Shown: piece after piece, positions 34,712 to 44,442 of the stretch
Layout of the letters: each line of letters begins with the position of its first letter
Numbering within the stretch: the first letter of the stretch is position 1
NCBI RefSeq assembly: GCF_013367775.1
Contig: NZ_CP055157.1
Coordinates: 558,001-622,000 of the forward strand
Source: Microbulbifer sp. YPW1
GTDB lineage: Bacteria; Pseudomonadota; Gammaproteobacteria; Pseudomonadales; Cellvibrionaceae
Length of the DNA stretch: 64,000 bases
Direction of reading: 5' to 3'
Made by a program: the position numbers and the translations under genes
Notes under the pieces: model-generated
The model's input: the letters and a program-made list of their open reading frames with translations, nothing else
Databases searched by the model: none
Told to the model about the DNA's origin: nothing

Positions 34712-37700
34712 ATGCGATTCAACCTATCTGAGTGGGCGCTGCAAAACCGCCCGCTGGTGCTCTACGCCATGCTGCTCATCAGCATTCTGGGCGCCGTTTC
34801 CTACACCCAGCTCGGCCAGAGCGAAGACCCGCCCTTCACCTTCAAGGTGATGGTGGTCAACACCCTGTGGCCCGGGGCCAGTGCCGAGGAGGTCTCGCGC
34901 CAGATCACCGAGCGCGTGGAAAAGAAACTGATGGAGACCGGGGACTACGAAAGAATCACTTCTTTCTCCCGTCCCGGTCAGTCCCAGGTGATGTTTGTCG
35001 CCCGCGACAGTATGCGCTCCAAGGATATTCCCGACCTCTGGTATCAGGTGCGCAAGAAAGTCGGCGATATCCGCCACACCCTGCCGCCGGATATTCAGGG
35101 GCCCTTCTTTAACGACGAATTCGGTACCACCTACGGCAATATCTACGCGCTTACCGGTAACGGTTTCGATTACGCGCTGATGAAAGACTATGCCGACCGG
35201 CTGCAACTGGCCCTGCAGCGGGTCGAGGATGTGGGCAAGGTGGAATTACTGGGCCTGCAGGACGAACGTATCTGGGTTGAGATTTCCAATACCAAGCTGG
35301 CCTCCCTGGGAATTCCCATGAGTGCTGTGCAGACCGCACTGCAGGGCCAGAACAGCGTGGCCGACGCCGGCTTTGTGGAAGCCAGCAGTGACCGCGTAAG
35401 GATTCGAGTAAGTGGCCAGTTCCGCACCGTGGAAGAGATCCGCGATTTTCCCATCCGCGCCGGTGAGCGCACCCAGCGCCTGGGCGATATTGCAGAAATT
35501 CATCGCGGCTTCAGCGATCCGCCCCAGCCGCGGGTACGGTTTATGGGCGAGGATGCCATCGGCATCGCGGTTTCCATGAAAAAAGGCGGCGATATTCTCG
35601 CTCTGGGAAAAAACCTGGATGCCACCTTTGCCGAGCTACAACAGGACCTCCCCGTGGGCCTTACCCTGAGCAAGGTGTCCGACCAGCCCGCAGCCGTGGA
35701 ACAGGGGGTAGGTGAATTCCTCAAGGTACTCGCCGAGGCGCTGGTCATTGTGATGCTGGTGAGTTTCTTCTCCCTCGGTGTGCGTACCGGGCTGGTGGTG
35801 GCGCTGTCGATTCCGCTGGTGCTGGCCATGACTTTTGCACTGATGAATTACTTCGGTATCGGTCTGCACAAAATTTCCCTGGGCGCACTGGTGCTGGCCC
35901 TGGGATTGATGGTGGACGACGCCATCATTGCGGTGGAGATGATGGCCATCAAAATGGAGCAGGGCCTCAGCCGACTGAAAGCCGCTGGCTTCGCCTGGAC
36001 CAGTACCGCCTTCCCGATGCTCACCGGCACCCTGATCACCGCGGCCGGCTTCCTGCCCATTGCCACGGCGCAGTCCGGCACCGGTGAATACACCCGCTCG
36101 ATCTTCCAGGTCGTCACCCTCGCGCTGCTCGCGTCCTGGGTTGCCGCCGTGGTGTTTGTTCCCTATCTGGGTGCCCGTCTGTTGCCCGCACCAGCGGCGG
36201 CCGGGAGCGGCTCTGGAGAACACGCGGAGCACGATCCCTACGACAAGCCCTTTTACCGTCGCTTTCGCAAGGTGGTGGACTGGTGCCTGCGCTACCGCAA
36301 AACCGTACTCCTCGCCACGGTCGTGATTTTTGTCGGCGCCATCGCCCTGTTCCGTTTTGTACCGCAACAGTTCTTCCCCTCCTCTGCGCGGCTGGAACTG
36401 ATGGTGGACCTGAAGCTCAATGAAGGGGCGTCCCTTACCGCTACCAGTGAACAGGTTGCGCGACTGGAGACCCTGCTCGCCCAACAGCCGAAGGTAGAAA
36501 ACTATGTTGCCTACGTGGGCACCGGCTCCCCGCGTTTTTACCTGCCCCTGGACCAGCAACTGCCTGCGGCGAGCTTTGCCCAGTTTGTGGTGCTGACCCG
36601 TTCCGTGGAAGAGCGGGAGCAGGTGCGCAGCTGGCTGATCAGCACCTTGCACGAACAGTTTCCCAGTGTGCGCACCCGTATATCGCGCCTGGAAAACGGT
36701 CCTCCGGTGGGCTACCCGGTGCAATTCCGGGTATCCGGCGAGCATATTGCCGAGGTGCGGGAAATTGCCCGCAACGTGGCAGAAAAAGTCCGCACCAATT
36801 CCGCGGTCGCCAATGTGCACCTGGACTGGGAGGAGCCCAGCAAGGTGGTCCGCCTGCATGTGGACCAGGCCCGTGCGCGCGCGCTGGGTGTGAGCAGTAC
36901 GGAGCTGTCGCGTGCGCTGGAGGGCTCCCTGTCCGGCACCACCGTGGGCCAGTTTCGCGAAGACAATGAGCTGATCGGGGTACAGGTGCGCGGCGGTGAA
37001 CACGAACGTCACGCACTGCATCAGCTGGGTAACCTGGCTGTCCAGACCAGCAGTGCGCGCAGCGTCCCCCTGAACCAGGTGGCAACCCTGGAATACGGCT
37101 TTGAAGAAGGCGTCATCTGGCACCGCAACCGCCTGCCCACGGTCACCGTGCGCGCGGATATTTACGGCAAGCAGTTACCGGCCACGGTGGTCAACGATAT
37201 CTGGCCACAGCTGCAGCAGATTCGTACCGAACTTCCGCCCGGCTATTTGCTGGAGATCGGCGGCAGTGTGGAGGAATCTGCGCGGGGGCAGCAATCGGTC
37301 AACGCGGGGATGCCGTTGTTCCTGCTGGTGGTATTTACCCTGCTGATGCTGCAGCTGCGACGCTTCTCTCTGGCCACCATGGTGTTCCTCACTGCACCGC
37401 TGGGCATTATCGGGGTCACCCTGTTCCTGCTGGTATTCAACAAACCGTTCGGGTTTGTGGCGATGCTCGGCACCATTGCCCTCGCCGGGATGATCATGCG
37501 CAACTCGGTGATTCTGGTGGACCAGATAGAACAGGATATTGCCCAGGGACGCTCCCAGTGGGATGCCATTGTGGAATCGACGGTGCGCCGTTTCCGCCCC
37601 ATTGTACTCACCGGACTGACTGCGGTGCTGGCAATGATCCCGCTTTCCCGCAGTGACTTCTTCGGTCCCATGGCCGTGGCCATCATGGGCGGGCTGATAG

Positions 37701-37819
37701 TAGCGACAGCGCTAACCCTGCTGTTCTTGCCCGCGCTTTACGCCGCCTGGTTCCGCGTACGCAAAGTGGATTCCGAATCCCCTGCGCAGATGCCACGGGA
37801 TACCATCGCGGCGGAATAA
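34712..37819 (+). CDS. RND multidrug efflux transporter (HAE-1 type)
   Basis: A 1035-residue proton-driven inner-membrane pump. Two repeats, each of a helix, a large periplasmic loop and a bundle of helices, are visible. Helix 4 carries LGLMVDDAIIAVEMM with the paired aspartates of the proton relay. The second half ends LVATALTLLFLPALYAAWF. The start MRFNLSEWALQNRPLVLYAML resembles TriC/VexK-like subgroup members rather than AcrB (inferred). It follows the adaptor gene and precedes a terminator. Substrates cannot be told from sequence. Confidence 0.95.
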   Translation: MRFNLSEWALQNRPLVLYAMLLISILGAVSYTQLGQSEDPPFTFKVMVVNTLWPGASAEEVSRQITERVEKKLMETGDYERITSFSRPGQSQVMFVARDSMRSKDIPDLWYQVRKKVGDIRHTLPPDIQGPFFNDEFGTTYGNIYALTGNGFDYALMKDYADRLQLALQRVEDVGKVELLGLQDERIWVEISNTKLASLGIPMSAVQTALQGQNSVADAGFVEASSDRVRIRVSGQFRTVEEIRDFPIRAGERTQRLGDIAEIHRGFSDPPQPRVRFMGEDAIGIAVSMKKGGDILALGKNLDATFAELQQDLPVGLTLSKVSDQPAAVEQGVGEFLKVLAEALVIVMLVSFFSLGVRTGLVVALSIPLVLAMTFALMNYFGIGLHKISLGALVLALGLMVDDAIIAVEMMAIKMEQGLSRLKAAGFAWTSTAFPMLTGTLITAAGFLPIATAQSGTGEYTRSIFQVVTLALLASWVAAVVFVPYLGARLLPAPAAAGSGSGEHAEHDPYDKPFYRRFRKVVDWCLRYRKTVLLATVVIFVGAIALFRFVPQQFFPSSARLELMVDLKLNEGASLTATSEQVARLETLLAQQPKVENYVAYVGTGSPRFYLPLDQQLPAASFAQFVVLTRSVEEREQVRSWLISTLHEQFPSVRTRISRLENGPPVGYPVQFRVSGEHIAEVREIARNVAEKVRTNSAVANVHLDWEEPSKVVRLHVDQARARALGVSSTELSRALEGSLSGTTVGQFREDNELIGVQVRGGEHERHALHQLGNLAVQTSSARSVPLNQVATLEYGFEEGVIWHRNRLPTVTVRADIYGKQLPATVVNDIWPQLQQIRTELPPGYLLEIGGSVEESARGQQSVNAGMPLFLLVVFTLLMLQLRRFSLATMVFLTAPLGIIGVTLFLLVFNKPFGFVAMLGTIALAGMIMRNSVILVDQIEQDIAQGRSQWDAIVESTVRRFRPIVLTGLTAVLAMIPLSRSDFFGPMAVAIMGGLIVATALTLLFLPALYAAWFRVRKVDSESPAQMPRDTIAAE

Positions 37820-37823
37820 ACCG

Positions 37824-37864
37824 AAAAGGGAAAAGCACGAACGGTGCTTTGCCCTTTTTGTTTT
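37824..37864. terminator. Bidirectional terminator between the RND and MBL genes
   Basis: AAAAGGGaAAAGCAC pairs with GTGCTTTgCCCTTTTT around a 5-base loop, with T's after it on plus. It lies 5 bp beyond the RND stop and 20 bp from the end of the convergent MBL gene. Confidence 0.9.
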
Positions 37865-37886
37865 CAGCGTTTTTTAATCGAGTCGA

Positions 37887-38798
37887 TTACTGCTGCTGTT
37901 TCAGCGAGTCGAACACGATCCCGGTCCAGACATCCGGCTTCATAAAACCCTGCCCGTAGTGCTCATCAAACTCCCGGGTGGGCTTTGCCGCGATCACCTG
38001 CTCCCTGCTATTACCCGCGTCCACCAGTGTCTTGATCTTGCTGCGCAGACGCACCAGCAGGTCGTGGTATTGCTGCAGCCCTTTTTTATCACTCAGCGGG
38101 CCGTGTCCGGGAATGATCGTTGTCTGATCGTCGGCGATTTCAAGCACGCGACGGGCGTTTTCGATAACCCCATCGATACTGCCGCCCGCGGACAGGTCCA
38201 CATAGGGATAGCTGCCGTTAAAGAAGGTATCCCCCATGTGAATCACATTGGCATTTTTGAACAGGATAATGGCATCGCCGTCGGTATGTGCCGGCCCCAC
38301 GTGCTGCACGCGCACCTCGTCGCCATTCCAGTGAAAGGTGGTAACATCGGTAAAGGTAATCACTGGCAGTGCCGCCGCCGGCGAAGGCGGTGTGGTGCGA
38401 TCCCACAACTTGGTAAATTGCTCGGTGCTCATGCGCTTGCGCACATTTTCATGTGCGACGATTAATGCACCCGCCTTGCCCATGTTCTCGTTGCCACCGG
38501 TGTGATCCCCGTGCCAGTGCGTATTGACCACAAATCGCAGCGGCTTGTCGGTCAGTTCCGCGACCGTGGCGAGGATTTTTTCACTCAGGGGCGCGAATTG
38601 ATCGTCCACCATAAAAGCGCCATCGTCGCCGGTAAACAATGCCATGTTGCCGCCGGCACCCGTCAGCATATACAGATTATCTGCCACAGGCTGTGGCTCT
38701 ATCTCCACCTTGGAGAAATCCCGCTGCGCATGCGCCTGCATGGCGCTCGCGGCAAACAGCGCGACTGTCAGCACCTGTATCCATTTCTGCCTTTTCAT
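37887..38798 (-). CDS. Secreted metallo-beta-lactamase-fold hydrolase
   Basis: A 303-residue MBL-fold protein with a signal peptide (cleavage after MQAHA). The metal motif HWHGDH lies near residue 95, the later histidine in VGPAHTDGDAI near 170, aspartate/glycine in VIHMGDTFFNG and the last histidine in IIPGHGPLS. MBL proteins of this periplasmic class include subclass B3-like lactamases, quinoprotein-relay enzymes and others; I cannot assign a substrate. It is followed on the same strand by a GDPD-like gene upstream of it, 13 bp away, so they may be co-transcribed. Confidence 0.9.
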   Translation of the reverse strand: MKRQKWIQVLTVALFAASAMQAHAQRDFSKVEIEPQPVADNLYMLTGAGGNMALFTGDDGAFMVDDQFAPLSEKILATVAELTDKPLRFVVNTHWHGDHTGGNENMGKAGALIVAHENVRKRMSTEQFTKLWDRTTPPSPAAALPVITFTDVTTFHWNGDEVRVQHVGPAHTDGDAIILFKNANVIHMGDTFFNGSYPYVDLSAGGSIDGVIENARRVLEIADDQTTIIPGHGPLSDKKGLQQYHDLLVRLRSKIKTLVDAGNSREQVIAAKPTREFDEHYGQGFMKPDVWTGIVFDSLKQQQ

Positions 38799-38811
38799 AT
38801 CTCCCCTCCGG

Positions 38812-39624
38812 TTACGACGATGTCTGGAAAAGTTTTAGAAGTCGATCGGGGCGGTCGGTGACAATGCCATCCAGCCCCAGTGCGATAAATTTTTTCATGG
38901 CTTCCGGTTCGTTCACGGTCCATACGGAAATATGCAGACCGCAGCGACGGGCCGCGCTCACGAACCACCGGGTAAAAACCGGCAACCCGTAATAGCTGAC
39001 CGGAAGCTGCATGGTCCGGAAAGCGGGCTTGAGCAGTCTTTCCGCAAAAACACACTGCGCGGCAAAAAACAGCAGAGCCTCCGGCAATGTCGCCCCGGTG
39101 GCCACTCTGGGGCAGAGACTGCGAAATGTGCGGATCACATTGCGATGGAACGAGGAGACGATCAAGCGTGCTTCACCGCCGGCCTTTTCAATGGCCCGCG
39201 CCAGCGACTGTGCTGCGCGCGGATCGTCATTCTTTAGCTCGATAACCATCGGGGTATCTGGACACGCGGCAAACGCCTGATCGATGGTAACCAGTGGCTG
39301 CGGATCCTTGCGATAGGGGAACTGCTCGCCGTCCGGGCTCCAGTGGTAGGCAGCGTTGAGCGCTTCCAGCTCCTGCAGGGTTTTGTCTTTTACCTGGCCA
39401 CTGCCATCTGTGGTGCGCTCCAGGGTGCCATCGTGCAGCAAAACCAGATGGCCGTCCGCTGTCAGGTTCAGGTCTATCTCCAGAGCATCTACCCCCAGTG
39501 CCACCATTTTCTGCAGATACAGCAGCGTATTGCCCGGATAAAGTCCGCGCCCTCCCTCATCACCGTGGGCAATGACCAGGGGGCGCGCACGGCACGGTTG
39601 CAACCAGTGATCGCTATTGTTCAT
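38812..39624 (-). CDS. Glycerophosphodiester phosphodiesterase-like protein
   Basis: A 270-residue TIM-barrel GDPD-family enzyme, expected to cleave glycerophosphodiesters to glycerol-3-phosphate and an alcohol. Family features are ALEIDLNLTADGHLVLLHDGTLERTTDGSG, VIELKND and the C-terminal VWTVNEPEAMKKFIALGLDGIVTDRPD. The first motif is odd: IAHGDEGGRGLYPGNT instead of the usual HRG..PENT, so the arginine and glutamate positions differ. ATG at 39624 was chosen because the longer option overlaps the upstream gene; a GGTAGG stands very close to it. No signal peptide is seen. Confidence 0.85.
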   Translation of the reverse strand: MNNSDHWLQPCRARPLVIAHGDEGGRGLYPGNTLLYLQKMVALGVDALEIDLNLTADGHLVLLHDGTLERTTDGSGQVKDKTLQELEALNAAYHWSPDGEQFPYRKDPQPLVTIDQAFAACPDTPMVIELKNDDPRAAQSLARAIEKAGGEARLIVSSFHRNVIRTFRSLCPRVATGATLPEALLFFAAQCVFAERLLKPAFRTMQLPVSYYGLPVFTRWFVSAARRCGLHISVWTVNEPEAMKKFIALGLDGIVTDRPDRLLKLFQTSS

Positions 39625-39646
39625 ACCTACCAGTCGTTCACAGGAT

Positions 39647-41071
39647 TCACGATGCCTGTTGCTGTGACTTCTCGGTCGGTTCATCGGAGCCCGTGGGACC
39701 CGTAACCGCCACCTGCTGGCGCCAGCCTATAAAGCGTGCCTCGAGCCACAGCGGGAAGAAAATCACGATGTCATACACCCGCACCAGCATGGCCCCGGTG
39801 CGCAGAATCCCAGCGCCCGCAAGACGCAGGATGACCGCCAACAGGCGCAGGGTGAATGCCGAGACAATACCGATCACCGTGCGTGCAGACGCGATAAAAC
39901 TTTCCAGGGGAATCGCTGCGAATACCAGTACAAACGGCAGCGCAAAACCCATCGCCATCTGTGCCGATGCGGTTATCCACAGGGGGCCAGCCTGAATACC
40001 TGCCGCCGTGGCGTCGCCAGACGTGTCTCCCTGAATCAGGATCTCGCGCGTGAAGGCAAGCCCGCCCTCGACCAGCGCGAACACAAACAACAACGCGAAT
40101 GCGCCCCACATCAAGCGCGACCGGGTTTTGTCATTGAGCGCACCAATCACCGGAAACAGGCGGGTGATCCGCACGCACTCCATGACGAACAGGCCCAAAG
40201 CGATTTCTACCAGTATCAGCACCAACGCGGAGATATCCGCTACCGAATAGCCACCGATACTGCCGGACCCGCCGACGACTTCCGCCATCGGTCGGGCAAT
40301 CAGGTGAAAATTGACCAGCACACCACCAGCGGCAATGGTGAGTACAAACAGCGAAATAAAAAACTGGACGAGGGAAGATGACGACAGCATCCGCACGGCG
40401 CGGTGACTCCCCTGCACGATTTCTTCGTAGCGCTCCATGTGGCCATCCACTACCTTGGCGCGGTGCTGCACACCGACTACGGTCTTGTTGACCTTGCCCA
40501 GGCTGTTTAGGATCGCCCGCCACGCCGGCATCATGCGCTTGAGCAATTGATGTCGCTCCCGCGCAGATTCCCGATAGGCTTCGCGCGCCTTGGATTCGGC
40601 CTTGCGCATGGAGACATGGATGGCTTCCAGTACATCGCCCACCACGGAGTCGCGATCCGCGGGGATCTCAGTCACCGCCTTGATCGCCTTGGCCCAGCTG
40701 GTGGGTTCCGGGGGCACTTCCGCGCTGCGCACGTAATCTTCATCGATGGCGGCAAGCTGCTCGCAGAGCTTGCGGTGCAGTGCCGGGTACTGAGCCAGCT
40801 CTTTTTTCATTGCACTTTCTATGCGATCGAACTCGCGCTCGATATGCCGCTCGCTAACCTCGCGACCTGCGGCAATCAGCACCTCGCGATTGCGCAACTG
40901 CAAGCGCCCTTCTGCCGCCGATACCGCATTGGCGGCGAGGCGCAGGGAATGATGAAAAAAACGCGCCAGGGCCATGATTCCCTGGTGGAAAGGCTTGCGA
41001 GCGAGAAACAGTGCGATCAGTGCGATAACAAACCACAACCACGCTGGCAGGCTGTGAAAGATTTCGGTCAT
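39647..41071 (-). CDS. Membrane protein of unknown function with helical N-terminal region
   Basis: I do not recognise this 474-residue protein. One membrane helix at about residues 8-25 is followed by a long charged helical stretch (about 40-225, with heptad-like Arg/Glu patterns suggesting a coiled coil). About five hydrophobic helices follow between roughly 237 and 440 and a polar Ser/Gln/Thr-rich tail. ATG at 41071 was chosen for GGGAGG about 9 nt upstream. It lies 22 bp upstream of the GDPD-like gene on the same strand and may be in its operon with the MBL gene. Confidence 0.75.
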   Translation of the reverse strand: MTEIFHSLPAWLWFVIALIALFLARKPFHQGIMALARFFHHSLRLAANAVSAAEGRLQLRNREVLIAAGREVSERHIEREFDRIESAMKKELAQYPALHRKLCEQLAAIDEDYVRSAEVPPEPTSWAKAIKAVTEIPADRDSVVGDVLEAIHVSMRKAESKAREAYRESARERHQLLKRMMPAWRAILNSLGKVNKTVVGVQHRAKVVDGHMERYEEIVQGSHRAVRMLSSSSLVQFFISLFVLTIAAGGVLVNFHLIARPMAEVVGGSGSIGGYSVADISALVLILVEIALGLFVMECVRITRLFPVIGALNDKTRSRLMWGAFALLFVFALVEGGLAFTREILIQGDTSGDATAAGIQAGPLWITASAQMAMGFALPFVLVFAAIPLESFIASARTVIGIVSAFTLRLLAVILRLAGAGILRTGAMLVRVYDIVIFFPLWLEARFIGWRQQVAVTGPTGSDEPTEKSQQQAS

Positions 41072-41268
41072 GGTACAGCTTCCTCCCTTGCTGACAGGCA
41101 GCAACTGTTAACGTGTGTACAGACCCGACCTCAGTCTTGTAGCGGTGCAGTGGCGTCCATTGCCACAAATCACAAAGAAGTGACTTCCGCCATCCTACCA
41201 AGGGTGACCGGCAGTTTGTGCAGGAAATCGATAACTGGAGGATTTTCGCGCCATCCCGTGAGCGGAAG

Positions 41269-42393
41269 TCAGTCCAGGCGCTTGCGGAAACGCGCTATGG
41301 CAAGTGTCATCATCAGCAGGATAAAGGCAACTAACGCCAGCAGGTCTGGCCAGAGTTCGAAGATACCCGCACCGCGCAGCATCACGCCGCGAATCAGGCG
41401 CAGGAAATGGGTTAACGGTAAAATTTCCGCCAGCCACTGTGCGGCCTTGGGCATGCCGTCAAACGGAAACATAAATCCAGAGAGCAGGATCGAGGGCAGG
41501 AACACGAAGAAGGTCATCTGCATGGCCTGGAACTGGGATTGGGCGCGGGTTGAGATCAGCAGCCCCATGGCCAGGTTGGCGAGAATCAGCAGCAGCGCGG
41601 CAATATACACATCCAGCAGGCTACCGCGGATGGGTACACTGAACAGCAGGGTACCCAGCAACAGGATCAGGCTGGTCTGGATCAGGCCGATCATGCCGTA
41701 GGGTAATACCTTGCCGATCATCAGCTCCGCGCTGCTCACCGGGGTGGCGATCAGCAATTCCATATTGCCCCGCTCCCGCTCGCGCACAATGGCCACCGAG
41801 GTAAACATCACCATAGTCATGGTGAGGATGATGCCGATCAAACCCGGCACGATGTTGATCGCCGATACCCGCTGGGGGTTATAAAAGCTCACAATGCTCA
41901 CCGGCGCCTGCGGTAAAGGCACCGATGACTGCCGGTTGGGCTGGCTCGTATTATTTTCCGGCGGCGGCTCCCCGATGGGCACCTGCGCCAGTTGCGCCGC
42001 CGCGCTCTGCACTACCGTATCACTGCCATCCACCAATATCTGGATCGCCTGCTGGCCGTTCGCCAGACGGCGCTCGTAATCATAGGGAATCACGATACCG
42101 ACACTGATCTTTCCGCGGCGCAACAGTTCCATCAATTGCTCCGGCGTCTCCGCCTGGGCGACCGGCTCGATCACCCCGGTTGCCAGCATATCCATCACCT
42201 GCTGGCGTGACGCACTGGTGCCCGACTGATCGGCAATGGCGGCGGGGAGATGGCGCAGGTTGAGGTTGATGGCATACCCGAACAGGACCAGCTGCATGAT
42301 CGGAATTCCCACGATCATTGCGAGGGTCATGCGGTCCCGACGCAATTGCCGGAACTCCTTGAGCAACACCGCAAACAGCCGGCGAGCATTCAC
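41269..42393 (-). CDS. ABC-2 type permease (YhhJ/YbhR-like)
   Basis: A 374-residue permease with one N-terminal helix (LAMIVGIPIMQLVLFGYAINL), a large periplasmic domain, then five C-terminal helices and the ABC-2 signature FLPSILLSGFMFPFDGMPKAAQWLAEILPLTHFLRLIRGVMLRG. The start is GTG at 42393, overlapping the ATPase stop by 4 nt (GTGA), which implies translational coupling. With the ATPase and HlyD adaptor upstream it forms a YbhG-F-R-like exporter with only one permease gene. Confidence 0.93.
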   Translation of the reverse strand: MNARRLFAVLLKEFRQLRRDRMTLAMIVGIPIMQLVLFGYAINLNLRHLPAAIADQSGTSASRQQVMDMLATGVIEPVAQAETPEQLMELLRRGKISVGIVIPYDYERRLANGQQAIQILVDGSDTVVQSAAAQLAQVPIGEPPPENNTSQPNRQSSVPLPQAPVSIVSFYNPQRVSAINIVPGLIGIILTMTMVMFTSVAIVRERERGNMELLIATPVSSAELMIGKVLPYGMIGLIQTSLILLLGTLLFSVPIRGSLLDVYIAALLLILANLAMGLLISTRAQSQFQAMQMTFFVFLPSILLSGFMFPFDGMPKAAQWLAEILPLTHFLRLIRGVMLRGAGIFELWPDLLALVAFILLMMTLAIARFRKRLD

Positions 42394-43343
42394 GAGTCAG
42401 CCTCTGTGCGCGCTTCCTGCTGATGTGTCGCCGCCACGAACACATCTTCCAGGCTGGGAGAGACCGGCGCCACCCTGGCATCCAGCTGCTGCGCGGCAAG
42501 TGCCCGCTCCACACTCTGTTGGCTAGCCTGCCGGGCATCAATCAGCACCCGCAAGCTGTTGCCGATCTGTGCAGCACTGATAACACCGGGCACAGCTGAC
42601 AGGACACGCTTGGCATTTCGTTGCGTATCCGTCTCCACCAGCAGGGTGCGTCCCTCCAGATCTTCGGTAAGTTCGTCCGGGCTGCCGTCGGCAACCAGGC
42701 GACCGCGGTCGAGAATGGCGAGGCGATGGCAGCGCTCCGCCTCATCCATATAGTGGGTGGATACCAGAATCGTGGTGCCCGCATCGGTGAGCTCGAACAG
42801 TTTCTCCCAGAAGTCCCGTCGCGATTCCGGGTCCACCGCACTAGTGGGCTCATCGAGAAACAGTAATTCCGGCTTGTGGATAACTGCGCCCGCCAGCGCC
42901 AGACGCTGCTTCTGTCCGCCACTCATGGTGCCGGCAAGCTGGTTTGCACGGTCTTCAAAATGGTATTCCGAAATCAATTCGTCGATACGCACCCGCGCCT
43001 TGCGTGATGGAAGGTTCTGCACCGCCGCCAGAAATTCCAGGTTTTCGCGCACGGTGAGATCGGTAAACAGGGAAAATTGCTGGGTCATATAGCCGATGTG
43101 CTGGCGCAGAACTTCCGCCTGCTCGGGAATACGCAGCCCCAGTACCTCGATCTCACCGGCAGTGGGCGTCAACAGACCGCACAGCATACGGATGCTCGTG
43201 GATTTCCCCGATCCATTGGGGCCGAGAAAACCGTAGACCTGGCGCCGCTGCACCGTGAGTTCCACCTCGTCTACCGCTTTCAGCGAACCGAAGTGCTTGC
43301 TCATACCGCGCGCGCGGATGGCAATATCATTTTCCGCCGTCAT
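42390..43343 (-). CDS. ABC exporter ATPase (YbhF-like, single ATPase domain)
   Basis: A 317-residue ATPase: Walker A GPNGSGKST, Q-loop region YMTQQFSLFTDLTVREN, signature MSGGQKQRLALAGAV, Walker B LLFLDEPTSAVDPESRR, H-loop STHYMDEAERCHR. E. coli YbhF has two ATPase halves; this has one plus a C-terminal regulatory region. ATG at 43343 (MTAENDIAIRARGMSK) has AAGAG 4-5 nt upstream and overlaps the end of the HlyD gene by 17 bp. Confidence 0.93.
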   Translation of the reverse strand: MTAENDIAIRARGMSKHFGSLKAVDEVELTVQRRQVYGFLGPNGSGKSTSIRMLCGLLTPTAGEIEVLGLRIPEQAEVLRQHIGYMTQQFSLFTDLTVRENLEFLAAVQNLPSRKARVRIDELISEYHFEDRANQLAGTMSGGQKQRLALAGAVIHKPELLFLDEPTSAVDPESRRDFWEKLFELTDAGTTILVSTHYMDEAERCHRLAILDRGRLVADGSPDELTEDLEGRTLLVETDTQRNAKRVLSAVPGVISAAQIGNSLRVLIDARQASQQSVERALAAQQLDARVAPVSPSLEDVFVAATHQQEARTEADS

Positions 43344-44442
43344 AGGGCTCTTCATCGGTATCCGCGCTACCGGCAGCGGAATCTTTCTGCGGTGATTTCT
43401 CTGCACCCGTTGAAGACAAACTACGCCCGGCTTCGCCCTGTTTGCCCAAGGAAGAAAATTCCGCGCGCAATGGAAGGCCCACTGGCAGGCGTGCCGCATC
43501 CGTCTGTAACTGGATTTCGGCGATATAGCTGAGGCGGGTGGCATCGTCTCCGGTGAGTGCGTAGTACGGAGTAAAGCTCGGCTCATTGCGAACCATGCGC
43601 ACCTTGCCGGCAAACGGGCCGAGCTTGTGGATGCCATCCTCACCCTTCCCCATGCCCTCCAGATAGACCTGCGCGCCACTGCCGACCTCCACATCCAGCC
43701 GCAGGGGCTGTGGGACATAGACCCGCGCGTAGGGGGTTTCTCCGGTCAGCATCACCACCAGGGACCCACCGAGGGGTGCCTGGTCACCGAGTTTGAAGGG
43801 GATGCTGTCGACGATGCCGGGCTGTGGCGCCGTAACGGTCAGTTTCTGCAGCAATGCGCGCCGCGCCTGCGCCTGCGCGCGCGCTTCCGCCAGCGCCGCC
43901 TGCCCCTGCTCTATTTCCTCGATACGGGTACCGCGCTCCAGTTCCAGTAACTGTTCACGCGCGCCGCGCACCTGTGCCTCAGCGCTTTCGGCCGAGGCCT
44001 GGGCGGCGTCGATATCGGATTGAGAGGCGTAGTTCTTTTTGCCCAGGGCCTGCAGGCGTCGGAAGTCCGCCTGGCGATCGCGCGCTTCCGCCTGCGCCGC
44101 CTCTAGCGCCGCTTGCGCGCGAGCTATTTCTTCCTCTCGCGGGCCGTCGTTCAGTTCCTGCAGCGCTGCAACCTGACGGGCCACCGCAGCCTCCGCTGCC
44201 TGCAACTCCGCGCGGGTAGTCTCTGGATCCAGCTGCAGCAATACCTGCCCTGCCACCACTCGCTCGCCTTCACGCACCCGGATATCGACGATTTTTTCTG
44301 CCACCGGCGCAGGCACGGCGATGCGGTCCCACTCCAGGGTTCCGAGGGTCACTGGTCCGCGATCACTGCAAGCTGCAATAGCCAGAAAAAAAGTGGCGGT
44401 TAGAGTGCACCGAAGAATATTTCTTATGAGTTTCCGCCTCAC
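43327..44442 (-). CDS. HlyD-family adaptor lipoprotein (YbhG-like)
   Basis: A 371-residue periplasmic adaptor for the ABC exporter encoded downstream. The signal sequence ends in a lipobox AIAACS; a lipoyl half (VPAPVAEKIVDIRVREGERVVAGQVLLQLDPE) precedes a long Ala/Glu/Gln/Arg-rich coiled-coil hairpin (about 80-220). The second half (KLTVTAPQPGIVDSIPFKLGDQ) and a beta-barrel follow. The start is set at GTG 44442 (VRRKLIRN) with GAAGAG upstream, which puts the signal sequence at the N-terminus; the frame is open further upstream in AT-rich DNA. Confidence 0.88.
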   Translation of the reverse strand: MRRKLIRNILRCTLTATFFLAIAACSDRGPVTLGTLEWDRIAVPAPVAEKIVDIRVREGERVVAGQVLLQLDPETTRAELQAAEAAVARQVAALQELNDGPREEEIARAQAALEAAQAEARDRQADFRRLQALGKKNYASQSDIDAAQASAESAEAQVRGAREQLLELERGTRIEEIEQGQAALAEARAQAQARRALLQKLTVTAPQPGIVDSIPFKLGDQAPLGGSLVVMLTGETPYARVYVPQPLRLDVEVGSGAQVYLEGMGKGEDGIHKLGPFAGKVRMVRNEPSFTPYYALTGDDATRLSYIAEIQLQTDAARLPVGLPLRAEFSSLGKQGEAGRSLSSTGAEKSPQKDSAAGSADTDEEPYDGGK

